Positions 33,126 to 39,127 of a DNA stretch of 39,127 bases are shown in pieces. Every line of letters starts with the position of its first letter. Within the stretch, counting starts at the first letter, position 1. The notes beneath the pieces were generated by a model. The model searched no databases. It saw nothing but the letters and a program-made list of their open reading frames with translations, and had not been told where the DNA came from. Origin of the DNA: Lentisphaerota bacterium (GTDB taxonomy: Bacteria > Verrucomicrobiota > Lentisphaeria > Victivallales > Victivallaceae); the NCBI GenBank assembly GCA_015061575.1, contig SUWF01000026.1, positions 1 to 39,127 of the forward strand, written 5' to 3'. A program made the position numbers and the translations under genes.

Positions 33126-34153
33126 ACGGCCAGCGGCCGGGGCATTTTCAGCTCATTATTGCAGCAGGTTAATTTTCCGGATTCCGGATCAAAGTCAAAA
33201 AGCACCAGATTATCCGAAAATTCATTGGCAGCTGCCAAGTGGCGATTATCCGGCAAAAAGTTTATATCCCGCGGGCTGACGCCGTTGCTGGGCACAATAT
33301 CCTGCAACATCAATGCTCCATCATCCAGCACCCGGTAAACGGCTATGGAATCAAAACCCCGGTTGGAGGCCAGCAAAAATCTTTCGTCCGCCGAAAAACG
33401 GATCGCTGCAGCTTTGCTGTAACCATCAAAATCAGCAGGCAGCGTGGAAAGCTGCTGGCGGAAGGTAAAGTTTTTGCCATCATAATCCAGCACCGATACC
33501 GTGTTGCCGACTTCGTTGATGACGTAAGCTTTATCGCATTGCCGGTTAAAGATCAAATGCCGGGGGCCCGAACCGGGCGGCGTTATCGTAAAACAGTGCG
33601 GCGACTCCACATCGATCAAACCGCACTCGGGATCAAACTCAAACTGCTTAACGGCGTCCAAGCCTAAATCGACCACCATCAACCGGCGGCCATCGGGCGT
33701 AAATTTTACAAAGTGCGGATGAGCGGAATCCTGCCGCTCATGCACTCCCCGTCCATCGAAATGGATAGTCCGAACCAATTCAGATAATGAACCGTCTTCA
33801 TTGAGTCTGAATTCACTGATGCTGGCAGAAGAATAATTGGCTGTATAAAGATATTTTCCGCCGGGAGCAGCAGTTATATAACAGCTGCTGCGCCCGTTGC
33901 CCGGCAGCTTATTAAGCAGTTCAAGGCCGCCATCCGGCAATATTTTGAATGCAGCAGCGCCGCCTTCCCCATCAATGATGCAAGTAGCATAAAGCACTTT
34001 GCGATCGATGGAATACCCCAGATAACTGCATCCGCAAAATGGCGTATGACTCTTTACTTGCAAATGCTTGCGTTCATCCAGAAAACAACTCATAATGCCG
34101 CCGCTGCAATCATCCGGCGTCATGGCACAAACATAAAAAATATCATTTGTCAT
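33116..34153 (-). CDS. 6-phosphogluconolactonase-like protein, lactonase (YbhE/Pgl) beta-propeller family
   Basis: A 345-residue seven-bladed beta-propeller of the cytosolic lactonase family. E. coli YbhE (Pgl) hydrolyses 6-phosphogluconolactone in the pentose phosphate pathway. Recognisable stretches are YLYTANYSSASISEF, DSAHPHFVKFTPDGRRLMVVDLGLD and GSGPRHLIF, with the conserved His and Arg near the active site. Start at ATG 34153 rests on a strong GGAGGA seven bases upstream; the open frame reaches 34246 but the promoter lies within that extension. Other lactone substrates are possible in this family. It is convergent with, and overlaps, the tsaC-like gene. Confidence 0.9.
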   Translation of the reverse strand: MTNDIFYVCAMTPDDCSGGIMSCFLDERKHLQVKSHTPFCGCSYLGYSIDRKVLYATCIIDGEGGAAAFKILPDGGLELLNKLPGNGRSSCYITAAPGGKYLYTANYSSASISEFRLNEDGSLSELVRTIHFDGRGVHERQDSAHPHFVKFTPDGRRLMVVDLGLDAVKQFEFDPECGLIDVESPHCFTITPPGSGPRHLIFNRQCDKAYVINEVGNTVSVLDYDGKNFTFRQQLSTLPADFDGYSKAAAIRFSADERFLLASNRGFDSIAVYRVLDDGALMLQDIVPSNGVSPRDINFLPDNRHLAAANEFSDNLVLFDFDPESGKLTCCNNELKMPRPLAVYW

Positions 34154-34193
34154 AAAACTATCCTCCAGTAAAGACAACTTGTTTGGTCTATCT

Positions 34194-34221
34194 AATATAG
34201 ACTTTCTATTTAAAATATCAA
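34194..34221 (-). promoter_or_regulatory. Promoter of the lactonase gene
   Basis: Minus strand: TTGATA (34221-34216), 16 bp, TATATT (34199-34194). It leaves a leader of about 35 nt and places the divergent lipocalin leader directly behind it. Confidence 0.55.
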
Positions 34222-34225
34222 GCTT

Positions 34226-34327
34226 GTTTGATGAACTTTCCGGCAATAAAGTCGGTCTGCAAAGGTATCCGACGCCACGCTCCCCGGCGAAGTCCGTCTG
34301 GGGGCAGGCACATAATATCCATCAAAC
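34226..34327 (+). ncRNA. Candidate three-way-junction leader RNA of the lipocalin gene
   Basis: A closing helix pairs GTTTGATG (34226-34233) with CATCAAAC (34320-34327). Inside, P2 pairs GTCGG (34251-34255) with CCGAC (34269-34273). P3 pairs GCC (34274-34276) with GGC (34307-34309), GCTCCC (34279-34284) with GGGGGC (34300-34305, one G-U pair), and CGG (34285-34287) with CCG (34294-34296). The closing helix ends two bases before the AAAGGT ribosome site. This is a riboswitch-like architecture; I do not recognise the family. Confidence 0.45.
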
Positions 34328-34342
34328 CAAAGGTATTTTATC

Positions 34343-34909
34343 ATGTCAAACAACTATTTTCGTCTTTTCCGACTGGCATTGCTGGTCAATCTGTTCGGAT
34401 TATTTGCCGGCTGCGGCGGGGCAAGTTCGCCGGATACAGACAATATACCTGCTGTTGAACACTTCAACTTGCAGCGTTATATGGGCAAATGGTACGAAAT
34501 CGCCCGGCTGCCCAACCGCTTTGAACGTAACGTTGCCGATGCTCAGGCCGACTACTCATTGCAGGATGACGGCACAGTAAAAGTGATCAATCAAGGCATA
34601 AAAAAACATATAAATGTATCCGTAAGCGGCATAGCCAAGACCACCGGTATATCCGGTTTGGGCGAGTTGGAAGTCAGCTTTTTTCCGCCTTTTTACAGCT
34701 TGTACAAGATCATTTATCTGAACAGCGATTACACCTTGGCGATCGTTACATCTTCGACGATGGATCATTTGTGGATATTATCCCGCAAACCGATCATCAG
34801 CCGGCAGGAATTGGCTCAATGTCTTGAATTGCTCAAAAAGTGGGGCTTTGCCATTAAGCTGCTGCAATACCCATCCGGCATGGTCGAATCACTGGCTGCT
34901 GCGCCGTGA
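34343..34909 (+). CDS. Bacterial lipocalin (Blc type) lipoprotein
   Basis: A 188-residue protein with a signal peptide ending in lipobox LFAGC, so probably outer-membrane anchored. The lipocalin barrel begins with the hallmark GxW stretch MGKWYEIARLPNRFERN. It continues through DAQADYSLQDDGTVKVINQG and the third conserved region SSTMDHLWILSRKP. Bacterial lipocalins bind lipids such as lysophospholipids and are linked to envelope stress. AAAGGT eight bases upstream supports the start. The leader upstream (34226-34327) can form a closed RNA structure. The 3' end overlaps the convergent methyltransferase gene by 21 bp. Confidence 0.94.
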   Translation: MSNNYFRLFRLALLVNLFGLFAGCGGASSPDTDNIPAVEHFNLQRYMGKWYEIARLPNRFERNVADAQADYSLQDDGTVKVINQGIKKHINVSVSGIAKTTGISGLGELEVSFFPPFYSLYKIIYLNSDYTLAIVTSSTMDHLWILSRKPIISRQELAQCLELLKKWGFAIKLLQYPSGMVESLAAAP

Positions 34910-35872
34910 TGGAGCTTGGGTTGAACTTTTGCTTTTAAGGGCGTTGCGCTCCCAGAAAACCCCGTCTTCATAGCCCTGGATCCGGGTATTGGTTTCAGCC
35001 ATTTTCAATCTGGCCAGCGCCCATAGACAATACTCTTTATTCAGTTCGATCCCCAAAAAACGCCTCCCCAGCTTTTTGGCAGTTACCGCTGTAGTACCAC
35101 TGCCGGAAAATGGATCGAACACCATATCGCCGGGATTACTGCTGGCCAGAATCAGTTTGGCCATCAGTTTTTCCGGCTTTTGGGTGGGGTGATCGGTATT
35201 TTCGGGCATCGACCAATACGGTACTGATATATCATCCCAAAAGTTGGACGGACAGGTCAGGCGGAATTTGCCCTCATCTGTATCGACCCAATCCCGGGGA
35301 GTACCATTACTGCTCCGGTAAGGCGCCAGCACCCGCCGCTTCTGTTTTACCTGATCAACATTGAAGGTGTAATTTTTTCCTGCAGTAGCAAACCAGATAT
35401 CTTCGCAGCAGTTTTTCCAGTTGCTTTTGGCCCCCCGGCCCTTTTCGCGCTGCCAGACGATCCGGTTGCGCACGGTCAGATATTTGTCAAGCACCATAAA
35501 TCCCGCCGCCGAGCAGAGCCAATCGCCGCACAAATAGACCGATGCCCCCGGTTTGAGTAATCTCAGCAGCTTGGGGAACCATGACTCCAGATAGTCTGAA
35601 TAACTCTGGTGACTCATAGAGTTGAAACAAAGCCCGTTGAAATTTTTTTGCAGATTATAAGGCGGATCCAGGATGAGCAGATCCACAAACTTATCCGGCA
35701 GAAAATCAAGCATGGCTGTAAAATCACCGCAGATGATCCGGTCAGCAAGCTGCTCAGCTGAAAGTTCCGCTTCCGGAGTCAGCAGCAAACCCGCCAACTG
35801 CTTGCGTTCCGCATCCGACAAAGTTAAAGTCCGGTTGCGGTCAGCACGTTTTTTTTCTTTTTGCATACTCAT
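34889..35872 (-). CDS. Beta-class DNA methyltransferase (N6-adenine/N4-cytosine type), orphan
   Basis: A 327-residue enzyme with motif IV DPPYN (69-73) near the N-terminus and the SAM-binding motif I FDPFSGSGTTAV near 252. That order, with the target-recognition region between, is the beta class, which includes CcrM and many Type II methyltransferases. DPPYN favours N6-adenine methylation. No restriction endonuclease or specificity gene is adjacent, so it looks like a solitary methyltransferase; recognition sequence unknown. Start at 35872 has AAAGGA six bases upstream. The basic Ser-rich C-terminal tail overlaps the lipocalin 3' end. It may regulate or protect DNA, or be a remnant of a restriction system. 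Confidence 0.92.
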   Translation of the reverse strand: MSMQKEKKRADRNRTLTLSDAERKQLAGLLLTPEAELSAEQLADRIICGDFTAMLDFLPDKFVDLLILDPPYNLQKNFNGLCFNSMSHQSYSDYLESWFPKLLRLLKPGASVYLCGDWLCSAAGFMVLDKYLTVRNRIVWQREKGRGAKSNWKNCCEDIWFATAGKNYTFNVDQVKQKRRVLAPYRSSNGTPRDWVDTDEGKFRLTCPSNFWDDISVPYWSMPENTDHPTQKPEKLMAKLILASSNPGDMVFDPFSGSGTTAVTAKKLGRRFLGIELNKEYCLWALARLKMAETNTRIQGYEDGVFWERNALKSKSSTQAPSRRSSQ

Positions 35873-35924
35873 CTATCATCCTTTAAAATGCCCTGCTTAC
35901 TTCAGCTCGGGGCCCTGTCCACAT

Positions 35925-35952
35925 AAAATACTATAAAATTGTAATTTTTCAA
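35925..35952 (-). promoter_or_regulatory. Promoter of the methyltransferase gene
   Basis: Minus strand: TTGAAA (35952-35947), 16 bp, TATTTT (35930-35925). Confidence 0.45.
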
Positions 35953-36014
35953 CTCCCAAGCAAGAACAAAATGCCGCAGAAACGATTTTTTTTCATTTTT
36001 TATGGGTTACGGGC

Positions 36015-36042
36015 TTGAAAAGTCCGTTTTTTTGGGTACATT
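36015..36042 (+). promoter_or_regulatory. Promoter of the kinase gene
   Basis: TTGAAA (36015-36020), 16 bp, TACATT (36037-36042). The leader to ATG 36066 would be only about 17 nt. Confidence 0.4.
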
Positions 36043-36065
36043 GTATATGATAAAGTTTTTTTTTA

Positions 36066-38936
36066 ATGGGAATAGCCCGCAAGATGCCTAATAATGCACC
36101 TAAACATTTTTTTGAAGTAGACGACGTTTTTGCCAACTATACGATCGTGCATTTTTGCGGCCGTGGAGCCTATGGCGAAGTTTACCTTGCTGAAGATATC
36201 ACCCACAAAACAGTTGCCTTGAAGATCATTCCCATATCCAGCGGCAGCGAAGTGTGGCGAATGGAACTTATCGGCCTCCGGCACTACCGGCAATCCATCG
36301 AAGACTATAAGTCGCTGATCGAAATATTCCATGTGGGCGAAACCGAAAATTTTTTCTATTACACCATGGAAGCTGCCGACAATATGCTGCACGGCAATTC
36401 CGACGAAGAAGAATATGTACCCGACACCCTCTCGCACCGGTTGGAGCTGGGCGGGCGTCTGGAGCCGGAGAAGGTGCTGGAACTGGCCTTTACCCTGTTG
36501 GATGCCTTGGAACAGCTGGCCGAACACGATTTGGCACACCGGGATATAAAGCCGGCCAATATTGTTTTTATCAACGGTCAGGCCAAACTCAGCGATATCG
36601 GATTGATTTCGGCCACAGGGGTGCGCTCCAAAGTAGTAGGCACGGTGGATTTTATGCCGCCGGAAAGCAGCGATGGCGATCCGGTAGAGTATGGCCGCGA
36701 CCTTTATGCTTTGGGCAAAGTGCTCTATTGCGCATTGACAGGTTTACTGCCGGAAAATTATCCGGAAGTACCATTGACCGTCCCGCTGCGGGCGTGGCGG
36801 CAATTCAAAAATGTACTGTTGCGGGCATGTTCACCGGATCCCCGGCAGCGCTTCTATACGCCGGAAGCATTCCGGAAAGCGCTGCCGCACGAAATACATG
36901 CCACCACCTTTGTGGATGAAAGCATGGAGCATGTTCGCACCTACCGCAAACAGCATCCGGTAGCATGGCGTTTGAGTATAATTTCGGTAATACTGATTTT
37001 TGCGGCGCTGCTTTTGAGCAGTTTTCTGGCGCTGCACATGCGGCAGGAATTCCGGCAAATCCAGCAGCAGCGCAAAAACTTTATCTTCCGCACTATCGAT
37101 TTGCTTAATGACCGCTCGTTGCAGCTGCAGCGAATAGCCGCCGGAAGCGGCAACACCGCCCGTTCGTGGCAGCTGCAGAGCATTGCAGAATTGGCGTCCA
37201 ACACCCGGGCGGACGGTGACTGGGAAGCTACCGAACGATATTGCCGGATAGCCGATGCTCATTTGCGGGTGTGGGCCGGAGAAGAATTCCGACTGCTGCA
37301 GGAAAAATATCCGCTGGAGCCCCTGCCCTTGAATCATAACAAACTGCAGAAAATGCTGGAAGCTTACAGCAATTTTCAGTCCACAGTGCTGGCTGAGTAT
37401 TTGCCGGAGTCGCTCCGTATTCAGCTGCAGAACAGCATTGAACAAATGCAGCAGAAGTTGTCAGATCTCTGGCATGGCCCGATCCTGGGCAGCAATTGGC
37501 ACTCCCCGCTGACCGGGAATATGCAGTTTATATATATTCCGGCAGGCAAACTGCCCGGCGAACCGACTGACTCGTTCTGGATGAGTTCAAGCGAAGCAAC
37601 TTGCGAACTTTTCAACCGGCTGCGACCTGGCTCCGGAAGAAAATTTTTGCCGCCCAATCTGCCGGTGACCAATATCAGCTGGAACGACCGGCTGGAATTG
37701 TGCAGACTCCTGACTTTGCAAGCCAAAAAAATGCGTATTCTGCCGGATGGATACATATTCCGGCTGCCCTACGCTAACGAGTGGAATTTTGTTCTGCAAG
37801 GCGCCTGGCAGAGTGCGGCGCATTTTATTCATGAACAGCAATCAGTTGATTCTTACGCCTGGTATGGAGCAAATTCCATGTATCAGGTGCATGAGGTATC
37901 CACCAAAGCCCCCGGCTTGATGGGTTTTTATGATATGATCGGCAATGTTGCCGAAAGCGTGCTGATGCGTCCCACGCTGCCGGGCAAACAACCGCAGGCA
38001 GGCAACTTTGGCGCCAGTTTCCGAAACCGCCGGGTCAGCAGCGAAATCAATCACACCACCAGTATCGATATGCTCGAAAATAACTGGAGCGGCTTCCGGC
38101 TGGTGCTTGGCCGCGGCACCATGGATTACTTTGATCATAACTGGTATTTGGGCGAAAAACGCCAGATCCGGCAGCAAGACCACATTTACGAGCTGCTGGG
38201 CAGCCCGGCTTGCCGCTGGAACGGCGAATTGGCACTGGCCTGGTGCAAAATGCTGGATGTGGAACCATTGATGATGCCGGAAAAAACTTTGCGGAAAAAG
38301 CTTTACAATGCCCATGAACGAGTCCGGGAACTGCCGACATTGCTGGGGGCATTCTATAAAAATGCGCAATGGATGTGGCTTTCGGGCGTACCGCTCAACT
38401 ATGGAGAGTGGCTGATACATAACAACGAAGGCAACACTGCCGAACAGGGCGAATATCTGGTTTGGGATCACGGTTTCTGGCGCAGCATAAAAAGCACCGG
38501 ACAAGTGCCGCAGCTGATCGTCAGATATCCCCGGCAAAGACTCTTTACCCCCCGGCAGCAAATCACCTCGTCAGTCATACTTAAAAAGTTGACGATGAAC
38601 AACAAAAATTATTATCTGCTGCAAGGCTCGTTTGATTGGTACACGGCCAAACGGCTGGCAGAAATGCTGGGCGGCAAACTGGCTGAATTCCATAAACAGG
38701 CAGATCAGCAGAAAGTACTTGTACTGCTCAAGGAATACGCTCATTTGCGGATCGCACTGGGCGGCTTCCGCAAGCACGCCGCCTGGCAGTGGCTTTCCGG
38801 TACGCCGGGGCCGAAAATGCTGCCGGCCAACCGCACATTCCGCAGCAAATCACTGAACAGTTATTTTGTGGCAATACACGGCGGTCGATTTTGCAGTACC
38901 GACTGCATGGATGCGTTCCTCTGCGAAATCCCCTGA
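36066..38936 (+). CDS. Transmembrane Ser/Thr protein kinase with FGE-like and two C-type-lectin-like domains
   Basis: A 956-residue protein. Residues ~24-275 are a Hanks-type kinase with G-loop GRGAYGEVY (32-40), K53, HRD (158-160) with N165, and DIG (177-179) in place of DFG. PPE (198-200) replaces APE, so it is probably active. A membrane helix (302-324) separates it from an extracytoplasmic part: a helical/coiled segment (325-470), then a formylglycine-generating-enzyme-like (SUMF/FGE) domain (about 475-690; LPVTNISWNDRLELCRLL, FYDMIGNVAE, GFRLVLGRG). Two C-type-lectin-like domains follow, about 704-823 and 847-954; the last has FDWYTAKRLAEMLGGKLAEF, WQWLSGTPG and terminal CMDAFLCEI. FGE catalytic cysteines are not evident. 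Likely a sensor kinase with an outward ligand-binding part. ATG 36084 is an alternative start. Confidence 0.88.
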   Translation: MGIARKMPNNAPKHFFEVDDVFANYTIVHFCGRGAYGEVYLAEDITHKTVALKIIPISSGSEVWRMELIGLRHYRQSIEDYKSLIEIFHVGETENFFYYTMEAADNMLHGNSDEEEYVPDTLSHRLELGGRLEPEKVLELAFTLLDALEQLAEHDLAHRDIKPANIVFINGQAKLSDIGLISATGVRSKVVGTVDFMPPESSDGDPVEYGRDLYALGKVLYCALTGLLPENYPEVPLTVPLRAWRQFKNVLLRACSPDPRQRFYTPEAFRKALPHEIHATTFVDESMEHVRTYRKQHPVAWRLSIISVILIFAALLLSSFLALHMRQEFRQIQQQRKNFIFRTIDLLNDRSLQLQRIAAGSGNTARSWQLQSIAELASNTRADGDWEATERYCRIADAHLRVWAGEEFRLLQEKYPLEPLPLNHNKLQKMLEAYSNFQSTVLAEYLPESLRIQLQNSIEQMQQKLSDLWHGPILGSNWHSPLTGNMQFIYIPAGKLPGEPTDSFWMSSSEATCELFNRLRPGSGRKFLPPNLPVTNISWNDRLELCRLLTLQAKKMRILPDGYIFRLPYANEWNFVLQGAWQSAAHFIHEQQSVDSYAWYGANSMYQVHEVSTKAPGLMGFYDMIGNVAESVLMRPTLPGKQPQAGNFGASFRNRRVSSEINHTTSIDMLENNWSGFRLVLGRGTMDYFDHNWYLGEKRQIRQQDHIYELLGSPACRWNGELALAWCKMLDVEPLMMPEKTLRKKLYNAHERVRELPTLLGAFYKNAQWMWLSGVPLNYGEWLIHNNEGNTAEQGEYLVWDHGFWRSIKSTGQVPQLIVRYPRQRLFTPRQQITSSVILKKLTMNNKNYYLLQGSFDWYTAKRLAEMLGGKLAEFHKQADQQKVLVLLKEYAHLRIALGGFRKHAAWQWLSGTPGPKMLPANRTFRSKSLNSYFVAIHGGRFCSTDCMDAFLCEIP

Positions 38937-39008
38937 TCCAGCTGCGCCCAACGCTGAGTTTCTGACTTATTTTTCTTTGGGCAGTTCTTCAGCCAATCAC
39001 TATTAAAT

Positions 39009-39038
39009 TTGCGGTCAACACCATAGGTGTTCTATAGT
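39009..39038 (+). promoter_or_regulatory. Promoter with an inverted-repeat operator in its spacer, for a gene beyond the window
   Basis: TTGCGG (39009-39014), 18 bp, TATAGT (39033-39038). The spacer holds the perfect inverted repeat AACACC-ATA-GGTGTT (39017-39031), a position typical for repressor sites. The target gene would lie right of the window; no coding region is visible between 38937 and 39127. Confidence 0.4.
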
Positions 39039-39127
39039 ATTCATGGTATTTTTTTAACTTTTTTGCCTTTCGGTCTTGAAAATAATAAAAAATCCATTAA
39101 ACTATTATCTGCGCCGGATTTGCAATA

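Noticed and set aside
34226..34327. SAM-I, TPP, ZTP or cobalamin riboswitch
   Set aside because: Short likenesses (GATGAA, CCGGCAA, GAAGTC) do not come with the required core motifs in the right order.
36066..38936. Diversity-generating retroelement target, given the lectin-like C-terminus
   Set aside because: No reverse transcriptase, template repeat or variable-region signature is visible in the window; the edge prevents excluding one to the right.

Overview
The window reads as chromosomal DNA from a Gram-negative-type bacterium of the PVC group, most likely Lentisphaerota/Victivallales. This is inferred from the gene set and protein style (zinc-ribbon membrane proteins, a kinase fused to formylglycine-enzyme-like and lectin-like domains, lipobox proteins, a Bat cluster) and not from a marker-gene search. 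Thirty protein genes are supported. No rRNA, tRNA, CRISPR array, IS element or prophage gene was recognised. Many genes have a readable sigma-70-type promoter and several have strong intrinsic terminators.

Layout. 1-300: 3' end of thiC. 328-5712 (minus): probable operon yjbQ - ClC channel with CBS pair - zinc-ribbon membrane protein - lipoprotein with DnaJ-like cysteine motifs. 5807-7534 (minus): ABC exporter. 7774-10450 (plus): CPA2 antiporter, then mraY under its own promoter. 10496-19516: aerotolerance-type (Bat) system split into divergent halves, with a batB/C fusion and batD/E fusion leftward and moxR - DUF58 - DUF4381-like - batA rightward. 19600-21989 (minus): metY and mreB. 22292-23167 (plus): isolated mraZ with an array of 10-bp-spaced TTGGA boxes over its promoter, plus a small membrane protein. 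23286-28215 (plus): DEAD-box helicase, a small membrane protein, a Na/Pi cotransporter and a Ca/Na exchanger. 28305-30337 (minus): beta-propeller glycosidase-like protein and asd. 30868-33125 (plus): SSS symporter and TsaC/Sua5 protein. 33116-35872: lactonase (minus), lipocalin lipoprotein (plus) and orphan DNA methyltransferase (minus), with tail-to-tail overlaps. 36066-38936 (plus): large transmembrane Ser/Thr kinase with FGE-like and two C-type-lectin-like domains.

Themes. Envelope and cell-shape functions (mraY, mreB, mraZ) are scattered instead of lying in a dcw cluster. The Bat/MoxR genes form one functional system transcribed both ways from a 290-bp centre. Four genes (moxR, asd, the SSS symporter, lipocalin) have leaders of about 100-245 nt that fold on paper into multi-helix structures; I could not assign them with confidence to known riboswitch families. 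The most unusual observations are the kinase-FGE-CTLD protein, the variant MraZ operator array, the fused and split Bat system with a perfect nine-copy (QQQQN) tract, and the structured leaders.
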